Shown: positions 1 to 13,700 of the stretch, piece after piece
How positions within the stretch are numbered: the first letter of the stretch is position 1
How the letters are laid out: every line of letters starts with the position of its first letter
Assembly (NCBI GenBank): GCA_030248065.1
Contig: JASAMV010003498.1
Coordinates: 1 to 64,000 of the forward strand
Source of the DNA: Rhynchonema sp. JSB1_4
Taxonomy: Eukaryota > Nematoda > Chromadorea > Monhysterida > Xyalidae
Length of the DNA stretch: 64,000 nt
Reading direction: 5' to 3'
Notes under the pieces: model-generated
Seen by the model: the letters and a program-made list of their open reading frames with translations, nothing else
Database searches by the model: none
Told to the model about the DNA's origin: nothing
Position numbers and translations under genes: made by a program

Positions 1-10
1 AGCACACCAC

Positions 11-49
11 CTCCGAAATCGGGCTCGTGTTGGCGTAGTTTGCCTTTAC
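11..49 (+). repeat. Dispersed inverted-repeat arm
   Basis: The string beginning CTCCGAAATCGGGCTCGTG and ending TTTGCCTTTAC recurs at 39282-39320 in the same orientation and at 39127-39165 inverted. It looks like the terminal arm of a dispersed element whose other end lies outside the window. No coding sequence is associated with it. Confidence 0.6.
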
Positions 50-2099
50 CGCAGTTTTATCTTTATAGAGACAGTATGTATACAGTCATCGTGGGATCTG
101 CCATTTTTTAGTGTCGAGTCACTATGAAGATTATACGTATTCCATTACGGAGTGATCATGAGGCTGACGGCATATTGGGAACAGAAAGACATACACATCA
201 GTAAAAAGTATTCACTATACAAAGGTCATTGCATAGATGGTCACTGTGTTTTAGAATCTCAAAGCTCACCTGACTCAATACCACAACGGGTAGTATCAGA
301 AGCACCGCAAAAGTGACGTGCATTTTCTTTGGAGAATTCCAATTTCGAATATGATCAACTTTGTAAAACGAAAACAAGCTGTGAATGAAGCAGTATAAAT
401 ACTCAAGTGTGCGGTTTGTTGCAGTAAACAGTCAGCACATGCTAGTGCAAAATATAACAGTTAGGAACATTTAATGTCATTAATGATAGTTGATAAAAAA
501 AGGTTTGCTTGCATCTGGAAAAAGCTGAATTGACGTCCTACGCACCAACATAAACAGCACATGTTTCGGTATTTCTTAGATTTTTTTAACTGTTCAACTT
601 TATTTTCGTGTATAATCAAATCTAACGTCACATGACTTGTTATGAGTTTGCACTGATACAGCAATGATGCTGATAAACGTTCATTTTATGCAATACGTGA
701 GTTTTTTGTTCACATTTTCTTTTTCATTTGTTTATTGAATTAATGAGCATTTGGTGTGCACGTGGCATCTTGACTTTAAAAGTATGTAGCTGGTATGGCT
801 CATCTGCCAAACTTTCAAGTTTCCCTGCAGGAAATCATTTGTCATGCCAAATGTTGACGGCTGCCAGTTTCTGTGCAAGTTCGTGAACAAAAAAGTTGCA
901 AAATTACGCGAAATGATGCGATGCAGTGAGAAAAAGCATCCATTTATAATAAAATTGAAAATGGTAGTTAAACGAGGTCGTTTCAAAGTTCAAATTTGAA
1001 TCAGCCCGGCGCCAAGCCTGAAATAAAAAGTACTAGTTTATTTTAACTTCGAGACTAACTCTGTAAAATTTTATGAATGTGGCCAATCATGACGTCATAA
1101 CATTTAGCGAAACACGAAAAAGTCAGGCAAAAATAGCGATGGAAAACAGAAGACAGTGACTTTGCGAAACTTGGACCTTGTCCCCATCGGTTGGCTAATC
1201 TCTAATACCGCGACGTGACACCTTAGCCGTAAAGAGTACATTACTTGTTTGTTCCACAGCTGTTTTTTCTCTCGCTCCCCGTTGTCACTTCTCTGAAGGG
1301 GCACATTGGTTTGATGTGCTAACTTGTCATAAAACCAAGAGATGCGCGCCACAGGTAGCGGGTCGGGACATAGAAGGAGCAAAGACCGCGAAAAATAATG
1401 AAAGTGTGAGGCCACGAATAATGACACAAGAGTTTCACAGCATGACGTGTCAAAAATAAAGCAAATTGGGCGGATTTTGTCCAGTTCCACGCTGCTGGTC
1501 TTTTCATTGTTCACTCAATTTCTTGTGTAAATATTTTACAACCACCTGTGGTCACGCAATATAGTCATTGTGGGGTTGCATTTTCCAAACAGTCGTGATC
1601 ATTCGCTCACTCAATTCAATTCATTCAATCATTCCATATTGAAAAATATGCACAGAGTTACACGGTACCAGTGAATTGCACATATGGTTTTTGGAGTCTC
1701 CGCCACATTTTAGATACCGTCCACATAGGTATTCTGAAATCATTCCAAGTAAATACGCAACGGTTTCCGAAATACAGCCCATTTCAAAGACAAAAGAGTG
1801 AACCAATCACCCGCAGTCTTGTGTTTTGATTGTTAATTACGCAATTTCCATGTCTCAATTGCACGGTGTGAATCTTGCCAATTGCATCAAACTGTTTTGT
1901 CTTCTTTGTGAGATGTCGCTGGTGACGCGGTTGCTCATTTCTACTTGACTTTTTATTGTCAGTTAAAATCTGGGTGGTGTGGAATGTGACGAGAATCTTT
2001 TCATTGCGATTCATTTTCACTCTTCTTTGTGATTCGAACCTTGACGGATTTTTAACTGAATTATTACAACATTCCACTCAGTTCAAATTTTCTTCGCAG
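50..2099. other. Non-genic stretch, nothing recognised
   Basis: AT-rich sequence on both strands with only short unconnected open frames. I see no conserved protein motif, no paired splice sites and no repeat copy elsewhere in the window. Confidence 0.5.
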
Positions 2100-2202
2100 G
2101 ATCGCTCAGTCAGTCAGCTCACATCAATGGATTTCAAGATGATGGGTATACGTGGCTTATCCAAGCAGCTCAAACGTCAGACAAAATCGGCGAGCACTTT
2201 GG
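2100..2202 (+). CDS. Possible orphan 5' coding exon
   Basis: A good acceptor (pyrimidine-rich, ending TTCGCAG) is followed by a short open stretch with an ATG at 2127. It ends at a GTTGGT donor, a donor form used repeatedly by the well-supported genes here. The roughly 25 encoded residues are basic (MDFKMMGIRGLSKQLKR...). I found no partner exon before the CCDC85-like gene, and the phase does not fit that gene's first recognised exon. It could be the first ex of an unrecognised gene or chance. Confidence 0.2.
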
Positions 2203-2896
2203 GTTGGTTATTGAATTGTTTGTGTTTCAAATTTTGTTTCAAGTCCAGCATTGTCTGGACCACAGAGGATTAGGTTTATAAAAACACTGTAAATCTAATA
2301 ATAATACTAAACACCCAGTTCCAAGCATTGTATTGAAAGTTTGGGTTAGCGATTCAGGAAGTCTTCTGTTGTGTTAAGGTGGAGTTATACTTGTTCTCAT
2401 TTGGACATTTTGTCCGCATGGACAAAACTTTTGTATTAATCATATTTTGCAATTGGTTGTAGCAATAACTTCGAAAATCGTAACAGTTGTTCAGCAGGTC
2501 TAGCGAAACAATTATTATACTGGCCAAAGCTGAAGTTTCAGCAATTGACAAACTGCGGCCAAGAACAAAGATTTGTCCACGCGGACAACATGTCCACAGT
2601 TTACGTTCCATTGATCTTGTATTCAAGTAGTGGGCGACCAGGCAGCCGTGTCAGTTTACACATTGTAATGACATATGTTAACGAGAAGTTCGGTACACGC
2701 TTTGTTGGTGGAAAAAGTTCAAGTTCCAGTTCTGTTGTTCCTGTCCCTGAGCAAATGCGTCATAATCGAACTCCTAACTTTGTGATCCCCTGCATATGCA
2801 TCTAAGACATAAACTTCGATTCCAAAAACCATTGTCATTGAAAGAAGAACAGTTGTTTCATACATAAAGCGTCGGTATCGAATCGCCCCAAGCTCA

Positions 2897-3177
2897 GGGC
2901 CGCTTTAATGGCGGACGGGCAATTGAGCAAAGCACGTTTGAGCAAGACCACTTTGAGCAAGAGAAAAAGAGCAGAGGCCAAAAGAGCAGAACCTAAGGCC
3001 AAACACAAAACTGAGCCTGCCTAAACCTAAGCCTCAGCCTGATAGCTAAATTAGCACAAGCCTTAGCCATTGGGAGAAAATAAAAGGTCTGCTCTTTTGG
3101 CTCTGCCCTTTTTTCTTGCTCAAAGTGGTCTTGCTCAAATGTGTTCTGCTCAATTGCCCAACCACCGCTTTAATGCG
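2897..3177. repeat. Foldback (palindromic) element
   Basis: The left part (GCTTTAATGGCGG, CAATTGAGCAA, TTTGAGCAAGACCACTTTG, CAAAAGAGCAGA) returns as its reverse complement in the right part (TCTGCTCTTTTGG, CAAAGTGGTCTTGCTCAAA, GCTCAATTGCCC, CGCTTTAATGCG). The whole unit can fold into one long hairpin with a loop near 3000-3070. No open frame of interest. Confidence 0.75.
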
Positions 3178-3363
3178 ACCTTGGAGTATACATACCGCAT
3201 CCAAGATTTAGTTGGAAATTGGGAGCTGAATGATTTTTTCCAAAACGGTAAGGTTCAGGGAGTAACGGTTCCCCAGAATTCTGAGCAGATGACCAAACCA
3301 ATGGGCATCAAATCAGCCCATCAACTGTTTTATGCACCCAACTAAATCAACTTTGAGGCCCGA

Positions 3364-3762
3364 TACGTACAGTCCGTGACGAATTATGTGGACGCTTTTC
3401 AACGCCGCCGCGCGCGCGGCAAGCGTTGTGCATATTGGGATGCAGCACATAATCAATAACCGGCTCTAACAGCGAGGCAAAAGTAGCGCGCGCCGCGCGC
3501 GCGGCATCAATCGATAATCACAAAAATGGCTACGTACAGCGTATGGCAGGCTAAAATTTACCCAAATTTGGACAGTGGCTAAATCCTGGCTATGCACATA
3601 ATTTGTCAACGGTGGACCACAAAGTCCATCCGTTACCTCCAATTATAGGATTTTTTCTGAAAAGTCTACCTACCATTGTGGTGCACCCTAATATGCACAA
3701 CGCTTGCCGCGCGCGCGGCGGCGTTGAAAAGCGTCCACATAATTCGTCACGGACTGTATGTG
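3364..3762. repeat. GC-stemmed inverted-repeat element
   Basis: About 70 bp at the left end (ACAGTCCGTGACGAATTATG, then GTGGACGCTTTTCAACG, then an alternating CG run) recur as reverse complement at 3690-3760. An inner alternating CG/GC block lies at 3486-3504. The size and perfect ends suggest a non-autonomous foldback or MITE. The alternating CG tracts could adopt unusual DNA structure. Confidence 0.75.
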
Positions 3763-4770
3763 GTGCTGGAGTATTATTACCAGAACACATTCAAAAACAT
3801 TGTTCTGTATGAAACCGGAATGTTCTTGGGGTCAGATATGTACTAATGATGTGAAAGATATCCAAACCTTTGTGTACAGAAAAGCCCAGAAATGTAGAAA
3901 AAGACTCAATTATGAGCGGCATGAACAGATAGAACTTTATGACCTTTCCCATGGTTATGGAATCAAAAAAGCAGGACAAGCCCCAAAATAATGCACCCGA
4001 TGTACCGCGATTTTAATCTCAACCTTTCTGTCTCTACTATTCCGGCCATAATGATCGATTAAGTACGTCGTATGCCCCAGGGGCCCGCAGTTGTGTTGGG
4101 AAACTGATATTACACGCGCCTGTCTCCCTTTGTGTGTTTGTTGGTGGATCTTTTTTGATTGGCTCTTGTGCTTTGTCTGGATTATTCTCTGTAGCATTCT
4201 GAAAAGTGTCTGCACTATGCATTTTTTGTGGCATTATGCTGCGGAAAGTTCATTTTTTGGCTGATGTTGGCCATGGATGTTGTTTTCTTTGGTTTTTGGA
4301 TTTCTTTCAATCTTGCAAGTTTAGGGATGTTTCTGTTTTCTAGTACCTCAAGCAGCTATTCGCAGCTGATGCTCATATTTTCATTCAAAAACTGCTTCCA
4401 CAATCCACACTCACGCTTTTTGCGACATTCGATAAAACTCAATCAAACAAGTCTGTGAACAAACTTCATCTGCGTACTGCGTGTTTTTGTGCGCCGAAGT
4501 TCAAGCGTTCCCCAGTCCATGACAAGTGCGTGGGACCCCCGGTTCCGGCATGTGTGTGTGTGAGCTTCTGAAAGGTCTCGGTATTTCTTGCATTTTGTTG
4601 TCAAACAGACTCGCACACTTTTGCTTCCGGCAGTGACGAACTCGTTTCCTTTTCCTTGGAGAATCAGGCATTATCAAGGTCCATTCTTTTGCATTTCGTC
4701 ATTATCCTGTCCAACACAAGTGCGATGCGCATGAAACCAAAACCGTCTAAATTGTCATCATCAGTGGCTC

Positions 4771-4806
<36 letters not shown>

Positions 4807-5653
4807 TTTATGTGTGTGTTTGTCCAAGCACTTCTCAATTTTCTGCCGATGTGCGTCAACTAAATGGACCAGTAAATGAACCGACCCCATATTTTCAGTC
4901 TGACCCACTGAATTGGTATGATTATCTTGTTTGTTCAAAAAATGCGCCCAAAAGTTTTTGGTCTCGGCTCGCTGTCCGGGGGTTAATCTAGAACCCCACA
5001 TTTTGAAACCCAGTTTGCTCTAGAACTACGGTTGTTGCCGTTTTTTTGTCATTTCACTGCTGCACAGTTATCTAATTTTACATGCGTTCCCCGGTAAATG
5101 AGAGTTTTATGTTTTTCTCTTTTATCGGCATGGGGCTTTGATTATTTACGATTAGCTTTGAGTTGACTGGCTACTATCCGTATCGTATTGCAAAACTTTC
5201 TTGTCAATGCACTGTACGTTATTTTGACGTGATAAGCAAATGTTTTTATACTTTATTGTCAAGTGCAAACATGCCACAATCTTCAGATTTTCGATAAGTG
5301 AGTTTCGTTTTCATAAAACACTGTTATCGAACGTAAACAGAATTCCACTGTTCTGTGACGCATTTCAGTATTATTTTTGAGCGGTTAGATAAGCATAATT
5401 TTGTGTCTATACGGGCATAATTGTTCATAATATGTAGCATAAACGTGTCTCTCATTATGTGGGACGGTGTCAAAGTTGTTATCGGATTGTGTCGTCGGCC
5501 TTGGTCACGGTCCCAGTATTATGTATTCGTGGAATTTTGAGATTTACCAATGCACACAAATTTCCCCCAAAAAAGTTTTCATTGCCTTGGTTTTACGCTA
5601 GTCAAAATGAGCGGCATGGGTAGATATCGAAACATCCCTACGACAGGGCCGGA
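3763..5653. other. Non-genic stretch upstream of the CCDC85-like gene
   Basis: AT-rich sequence containing the GT microsatellite. I see no supported exon. It should hold the promoter and any 5' untranslated exons of the downstream gene, but no specific site can be named. Confidence 0.4.
4772..4804. repeat. (GT)n microsatellite
   Basis: About 16 uninterrupted GT dinucleotides with a few more GT units downstream. The open frames across it are products of the repeat. Confidence 0.9.
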
Positions 5654-8600
5654 ATGGTTTCCAAATTTGATCCCGACCTTTATGTTTCAGTGCAAGTTCC
5701 CCAGCCGCACCCACTCGAGTCCACGCCCACTAGCGCCAATCCACAACAGTCATTTCTGCTGGCCAACAGTCAACTCACGCCGATCGAACCGGTCTCAGAC
5801 CAGGATCCCGACCATTGTGACGAACTAATGACGGCCGACATCAATGCACTTTCAGACAATGAGCTCAGGTTCAGGCTCAGGATTGTTGAGGCTGAAAATC
5901 GGCGGCTGTTGGGTGCGCAGAATCGTGTGATTGCTGATTGCAATAGGAGACTGGAGGTTGGGGGCCGATTCTTTTGAGACGATTTTTTTACTAAATATTC
6001 TTAAAATACAGTCTGGTCTCCTTACGGCGACATGTTCAGGCTACGGCATCTTTTTGTCGCTCTAAAATATTAGTGCCACATATATCAACCGTAGCAGATC
6101 CTGTGGGGAGTGAACAAGGCTTCTTGCCCCATAGAAACATCATTCATACACTGGGCATAATGACAATTTTCACTGCGCCTTCAATAACTTTTGATCTTGT
6201 TGTCATACTGATTCTTGATCACTAATATTAGTTTTTGGGTGACAACTTACAACAAAATTCTCACATTGCAAAACACCTACATAAATGATTCCAGATGCAG
6301 TCACGTGACGTGCGCGTGCTCCAATCGGATCTGCAACGTTCGCACATGGAAAGTCAGGAGTTGCGTGATTTGTGCTGTTATTTGGATGACGAGCGCAATC
6401 GGGCCAAACAACTGAGTCGAGAATGGCAGCGATTCGGACGGTACACGAATGGGGTCATGAAACAGGTGCGGGCTCGGGGACCAGACAAACGGTTCAGTAC
6501 TTCGCTAAAAATTGAAAGTAGCGAAGGGAAAATTTATTTTTGCGAGTCACTTTCGGCAAATTTGGGAGCTTTTGCACCGTGTTGCCTGCTTTATATTCCA
6601 ATGCACGTGACCACCACCAGGTTTTCCATTAAATACACATTTTCACACAGGAGCTGGCAGCATATCAACAAAAGGTGCAAGAGTTGGAGCAGAGTTATCG
6701 ACGGTTGGCCACCGAGAACCAGCAATTGAAACAATTGTGTCTGTATTTGGACGATCAACGTGCCGCAAGCACACAACCACAGAATGGTGTGCGCAGGAGG
6801 GGCTCGGACACGGGTACGGTATGGTGAGCGGGTTACGGTAGTTGTATTCGAGTGTGTATCAGCTATCAGCATCTTGGTTGAACAACAACAAGACCGATAT
6901 TAATGAACAGTCTACCTTTTCAATAGTAACACAATCGGCAACCGCCGGGTTTTCTGGTTAAAATGGGAGTTCGATAATGCCAGCTTGTCGAACAGGATCC
7001 ATTGATCCCACCACAGCAAGCAAGCGTGATCAGTTGATGTTTCGTGCCAAATAATACACGAAGAAACAACTAAATTTTTTGCTGCATCGACTTTAGTGCC
7101 CTTGATAATTCAGGCAACAGCAGCAATGGTTCAGCTACAATCGACTCGGATGGCAACCGATCTGAGCCGGACCGAGACCAGCACCGACCAACTGGGGATC
7201 ACACGCACAACGACAAAATGACGGACAGACAACCGCCGAAAATAGGCGATGACTCGGGACATTTCAGCACGTTGGTGGTGCATTTCATGATATTCTACAA
7301 CTTGAAATTCACACATAAACGTTATCCTCGCTGTTGTAATTTTCTCATGCAGCCCAACGACAAGTCCGTGTCTGAGCCAGGAGACCGTTGTGACCGTCGA
7401 CAAAGACCAGCAGGAGCATCGGCTGACCCCCATTGAAGGTCTTCGACTTTATTTATTTTTTGTCTCACGTTTAATTCAAGATTAAAAGAAGCATTTATTA
7501 CAGAGCACCACGAGTCCCTTCTGACCTACATTCGAACCTTAGAAAATCGCGTGGTGCATCTGGAACAAACGCAACATCCGATTTTGGACACAAAGCAAAC
7601 GATGACCTCGTCACTGATTAGTGAGTACCGACTTACGTTTCAATCTAGAGGTACAATCTACATATGCTCTCCTTGGTGACATAATCTGTCAGCTTCTATC
7701 TTTGCAAAAAAAGAATAATCGCCGCATAAAGTGGTGAAGAGGTCAACGGCAGGTGAGAACCAACCAATGAACAAAATACCAGATATTCACCATGTCGTGG
7801 GTTTCACTATAAAGAGGGTGCCGTGTATCAATTCCCCTTGCCCGTTCAGGTTCGAGCAGTTCCCTTGGCACTGGCACCGTGCACGCGAGTTCGCAATCGG
7901 CATGCAGCACAGCGAGCAGCACAATGTCCGGTCAGACAATGGTCTATGCGCCGAATGACAGTGGGGTGCGATCAGATGACAATGTGACACCGGAATGTGA
8001 TGAAATGGACAGTGATGGAGCGGAAAAGGTTGAGGGGTTGGGATCAGGATAGCTGCCATGTTGGGGGCTCCGATAATAGCCTGCAGAAACACCAGGTTTC
8101 AACTTTACTTGGAGTCGAGTGCTCACCTGGGATAATCGCACTGACGATGACCGGATGCACCGCCCGTCTGGGAAACGGGTCCAAGCAGACAAACAGAGAC
8201 GTTAATTGGGGAGCATACTGTGCTTTTTGGATGCCCGTTTCTACCTGCTCTCGCAAGCGGGCGGTGCACCAGGTCATCGCCAGTGTCAATGTTACCACCA
8301 CCGCTGGTTATAAGGTTCGCCAGCCGTTGTCCATATTCGCTCAGACTGACTGGTGCTCAGACCACAATCAGTCCAAATGCCAACGGTAATCTGTCCGCTG
8401 GTGAACAGTGGTGTGACCGTTTCATGTAAAGCCCTCAATTCGAGAAAACGAACCATAAAATCAATTTCCAGGGCTACCACCTATCTCCAATTGACGAGGA
8501 GTGTCCCGAACCTCCAGACACCGACTCCCAGTCCCATAGTCAGAGCAATAAATGGGGTTCGGGGGTTGCGCGTCGCGCTGGCAGTTTTCAGGTGAGATTT

Positions 8601-9447
8601 TTTCTTATTTTTTCACATATTTTTTTTCAGTTCTCTGATGCAATCAGAATTTCTTTTCGCAGCGCAACGCCCGATCGCGCATGTCGCTGTCCGATCCGAC
8701 GTCACTGAATTCGCCCAACAAAACCACCACCGCTGCCGCCGTCAAACAACGTTTATATCGCTGCAACAGTGTACAGGTACGGTATGACCTTCAATATACT
8801 GTACTTGGGCTTGTTCTTTATAAATGATCGATGGCAGCAATCGCGTCAGTTTGCTCACTTCCATTGTCATGATGAAAATGGGCTAACAGTGCTTTGTATA
8901 AAATGAGTGACTTCTAATCAGTTTCGCCCGGTTTTCACAAATAGGCCGCGCACAAGGACATCGTCAGTGCATAAATGTCCCAGGGAAAGGAGTGCGTACA
9001 ACGAATGCAGAGGCCAAGACTTGTAGCTGGATTAGAATCGGATTCTTTTCATCAGATCCGACCTGGTCCACGTCGTCAACTGTTCAACGGCGGTGGGTCC
9101 AACAGTCAATCGCTATCGCACCTACCGTACTCCCAGACCGCATCCATTCCAAACAGCAGTCAACAACAGTCACCTGATTCCGTGGCTAGTTTGAATCGTG
9201 CCGTTAAACTATTGCAAATTGAGGAGCAGCTGCATGAAGCCAGCCGTGCGGGACAGTGTGACCCGAAACAACAGGCCGCTGTCAAGAAAATGTGCAAGGT
9301 TCCATTTTTTAATTTTGAATAGTTTTAAATGCCAGATTACTTTTTAATAAAACTTGTACTAAGAACAACTTTCAGGCCGCTTGGGAGACGCTTGACCGAC
9401 ACAATTTCGACTTTGGCACAAATGCGGCGAAATGCAGCGCGGTCTGA
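5654..9447 (+). CDS. CCDC85-family coiled-coil protein
   Basis: Likely a CCDC85 homologue (adapter of cell junctions and polarity; picc-1 in C. elegans). Exons: 5654-5956, 6295-6465, 6651-6813, 7110-7272, 7351-7436, 7504-7620, 7850-8028, 8472-8591, 8663-8776, 8984-9298, 9376-9447; about 600 residues. The N-terminal third holds the family's two coiled-coil blocks: ALSDNELRFRLRIVEAENRR, then RDLCCYLDDERNRAK and SREWQRFGRYTNGVM, then ELAAYQQKVQELEQ with QLCLYLDDQR. The middle is low-complexity and Ser/Thr/Gln-rich with a short coiled-coil exon (7504-7620). The C-terminus carries the second family signature (LLQIEEQLHEAS ... KKMCKAAWETLD). Exon 8984 follows a CAG; the alternative acceptor at 8943 runs into a stop. 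Start taken at the ATG in frame with the first coiled coil; an upstream exon cannot be excluded. Confidence 0.85.
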
Positions 9448-9876
9448 CGTTGGCAGATAAAATTACCAAATCGATAAAAAGAGATTTTCCTTTCTTTCTG
9501 CCATATAATTATCTATATTATTGTGCGCTATTCGTGATTGACTCACCGTCACCACGCACTGTACTTTGCGTTTCTTGTTCCCATGTGCTGTAAACTTGAT
9601 TATTTCATGCCAAGCGTGCGCTATCTGTAACCCAGGTTACGAAGTTAGATGTTGGCATGCTTTGTCCACCTGGGCATAGATATGCATGCATAATGTACAT
9701 TCTCTCATTTCTTGTTCAAGTTTAAAACAATCTTTTGTTATGATTTTTATTTGAGTGTATAAATGAAAAGGACCGCCATGATACCCGAGGTTTATTCACA
9801 CGGTCCAACTCTGAATTCTGTGGTTTTCAGGGATATTGTCATGCATGACATGTACTACGTATAAGTGGGGATCAAC

Positions 9877-10555
9877 CAGGGTTGGAAAAAAAATTTTTTT
9901 AAACAAGTTTTTTTAAAAAAAAATTTAAAAAAAAATTTTTTTAAAAAACTCTTATAGGGGGGAATATCTCAAAACTTCTCCAAAAAAAGCGAAAAAAAAC
10001 AAAAAAAACAAACTTTAATTGACAAGTCACTTTTGTGACTTGGTTTGCATCACTCATGAAGGGTGTTTACGTCATTTCGATGCGATCCAACAGTTTGTTG
10101 TCCAAATTGTTATGGACCTATGATTGCTGCTCTATGGTATCAGACACAACAGTTTGTGGTCGAATAAGCAAGATTCACTCATAAACCATATAGAATTGAG
10201 AACATAAACTGCAGAAATACTTGTCGGGTCGCTGAATCAGTCGCATATGACCGACCCGATGGGGTATGACATCAAAGTACCATGTAAGTATACGCATACT
10301 GTGTCTCATGTATCGCGGGAAGGTATAATAACATCATTTGGGGTATCTTAGATACCAAATACATGCCCCAAAAGTGATTTTGTGGAGAAAATTTTTCGAC
10401 CCTTGAGAAAAAAGACAAAAAATAACCCCCAAAAAGGCCATTTTTGGATGTTTTAGAACATTTTGTTCCCCCGAAAAATTTTAAAAAAAAATTTAAAAAA
10501 AAATTTTTTTTTTCAAAAACCTTTTTTTTTTAAAAAAATTTTTTGCCCAACCCTG
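9877..10555. mobile_element. AT-rich hAT-like MITE with 8-bp TSD
   Basis: Terminal inverted repeats CAGGGTTGG and CCAACCCTG bound about 680 bp rich in A and T runs. The 8-bp sequence GGATCAAC occurs immediately outside both ends (9869-9876 and 10556-10563), a target-site duplication of the size made by hAT transposases. No transposase is encoded. Opposed A/T runs near both ends would give a very stable hairpin. Confidence 0.8.
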
Positions 10556-10701
10556 GGATCAACTATACAATGCTGTTATGAAAGTAATTATGGACATAAG
10601 ACACAAAACTTCAGACTGCTTCACATTACACATACCGTAACTATCATACACCCCAGGCATACTGTAGATTACGCACCTTAAGTTGCAAAAGCGCACGCAT
10701 T

Positions 10702-13700
10702 TCAAGTCCACGCATCATCGTGACAGCTGATCTCGAAATATTCGACTAAATCCACTTCGTTTGATCGAAACAGCAGCGGGTCCGTATGTCTATCCTGTAT
10801 GTTCAATATGCAGTTGTGCGCTTGCTCATTCAAAAACACCATTCCCGACCGGCAATTGAATCGATTGTGCAATCGCGCTTCGACGCACGCGCGAAGACAT
10901 TCTGTGCCGCTGGTGGCGTTGATCACGTGATGCGCCACACCCGCCAGCACGTACTGAAAATATGGGACATGCACATTATTGCAGTCTACGCTCATTGTAG
11001 TGGCATGATATGGGGTCTGGTTGGTTATATTTTCGGTCATTGTACATAAAGAATATTCACTGTTCTGAGCAGCAAAATACTATTGGCCGTACAGGCACAA
11101 GTGGGATCGAACTATCACTTCACGAAAAAGGCATGGGAAAATGTCTGAAAAGACGGTGCACTGTTGCGTGCGCGAACCGGTTTTTTACAGACGGTCGATG
11201 CGATGCACCTGGTTATCGTCAGCGCGAGTCCACCAGATGGCTTGCCGGAAAACATAGAACCATCACCATCAGAACCTTGGTTATTTTCATAAATCATGAA
11301 CTGCGACAAGATTACTTGATTGTGCCCACTTCTGAACGATTGTTTATGCACATTCATCGCAAACTGCAGGTAAAGCTGAATCGGTGAGATTAACCAAAAA
11401 AGTTTTGAGATTATCCAAGAACACGGTTTCAATCACAGAGACAATGAATTAGACGTCCCATGGCCGGCAATTAGAATCTACAGAAACAACCGAGGGAGGG
11501 TTTAGTATAATCAGTATTGACGACAGACGAAGCGGATTCACAGACAGCACAAAAAAGACAGAGACACCACAGCAAGCTTATTCAGGTATCTCACAGTCGC
11601 CAATCTCAAAATACTCAAACAATCCGTGTTCAATGTACACAAATTTTTCGGGGTCCGTGTGCCTGTCCCGTTCGTTCAGAATGCAATTGTCGACGTCAAG
11701 ATCATTGAGAAAGATCACCCCTGATCGACAAGGGTAAGTGCCGTTGATGTGCACTTGGGCGCAGAACTGGAGGCATTCGGACAGGGACTTGGCCTGACGG
11801 ATACTGCCGGCCAGACCGACGAGTTGGTGCTGCAACCAGGGTGTCGGTTAGTGCATTAGAAACTGACATAACAAACAACTACATGATGCTGGCCTTAGCA
11901 AACACAAACAATGGACTGTTTTGCATATGGCCAATACATGATTATTGGTGTGCCGGGGTCTCATCGTGTGACCCTCGCGGACTCTTTTGTATAAACGTGA
12001 CTGACGGACAAATACAGTGGAAGCTTGATTTGAAAAAAGCGACACTATGCCAAGTTTAGCCTTATTACACAAAGCGACCATAACAAGTTAGCAGCTTCAA
12101 GAGACATACACATAAGACATGCACATAACTCAGTCCGGTCAACCTTGGAGTTTCCTTGAACGCTAAAGAACAGAGCGCAACGAAACCCAGCCATCGAAAC
12201 CAACCCACTTGCTCGTTACCAACTGACCTGTTCAAATCTCAGGTACGGCCCGGGACACCGTTGCGATATTTCGTGCGAGACACAGAGTTTCTCGAAGTAA
12301 CTGCCGTCAATGGAAGGTTCGAGAAAGCCGTTGCCGACGGGGTACGCCCTTTCACCAGAACTAATCATACAATCGAATGTTTGATTGTGGTAATCGACCG
12401 ATTGACAAGGCGCAAAGCGATTCTCCGCGCACGATGCCAGACACTCGGACTCGGTGGCCGTCACCGTGATCATGTCGTCGTTGCCCTGAATTGGCAAGGG
12501 GACTTCGTTTTCAGCTTGTGAGATCAGGCTAGCAAGAAACACGACATTTCATACGGCGCATAAGTTTCTGAGTCTCGAAGTAATCAGCTACAATGTAATG
12601 TCCCACACATCAAACTGGTCACTGCTTTGTTAGGCTCCGATGAAGTACTGGAATGAAACATCACATTTGGCATACCTTCAGCACAGCGCCTTCCGATTTG
12701 ATGAAAGCCGAGTAAACACCAGGTGCTGAGCAGTATTGAAGTCCGAGATATTTTATCGTTGTTGTGACCGGTGTTGTTGTTGTTGTCGTTGTTGTACGTC
12801 GTGTAGTCGATTGTGTTGTGCGGAATGACGGACCTGAAACATCAGCTAGCTTCTCATGTTCCTACAAGTAGGATTTTTTCTGTATCAGCTTCGTTGTTTT
12901 ATTGATTACATGCTGCATGCTGTGATCCGCAACAAAATAGCACAGGATCCAGAGCGAGGTTTCACTCCAGTTCAAGTATTGTGCGTGCCTACTGTGGATA
13001 TTTTGGTACCACCTGCCTTGCACCTGTGAAAAATTAGCAAACCAGGTTGTGGTGCTTATGTTTGTGCGTTGTGAGCACTCGTGGGCTCACAAAACGTTCA
13101 AACATGGGTTATAATAACAAGTTTGCGGTGTGGCACATACACCGTCAGAAATCAACGCCAAATTTGGGTGATTGGACAGGAGTAACCGAGGTTGTCGTCA
13201 CCAGAACAAAAGCTCAGAACAAAATCTAAGCGACCCTCAGTCCCCAAACGTACGCCTTCCATTAATAATCAGAGTCGGCGTGGGTCTGTTATCTGGAAGT
13301 CCTTCCAACTCAGTCGTCAAATCACCACTGCCCGATCCCGAATCCGTATTTCCCCCGTTTTCAGGGAAGTTGCACCATCGTGTGGCGCGCCAGTGATTGA
13401 AACCCGGTTCGGGCGCCAGATGGATGCCATTGCGCAGACAGTAAAGTGCTTGGTCGACAAGCTCGGAACGGGAACGAACCTGCTTGGAATAGTTTGGTGT
13501 TGGACAGGACCGGCATATCAAACAGTAATGGGATCGGTCCGATCTTGCCTTGGTCACGTGACTGCCACGGACTTTAATCATGGCGCAAAAGCTGTTCTCA
13601 ACCGGATGGCAGGTACAGACCATTTACGCTGGTCGAATGTACGTACCGTAGCATTGATAAATCTCAAATAATTTACAATTTACCAAAACGTGACCAACAG

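Noticed and set aside
4656..5001. Open frames across the GT microsatellite on both strands
   Set aside because: Val-Cys or His-Thr runs made by the dinucleotide repeat, without flanking splice structure.
11115..11432. Additional PAN-gene exon between the two terminal exons
   Set aside because: The frame is open but has no PAN cysteines, and neither upstream phase nor downstream exon requires it.
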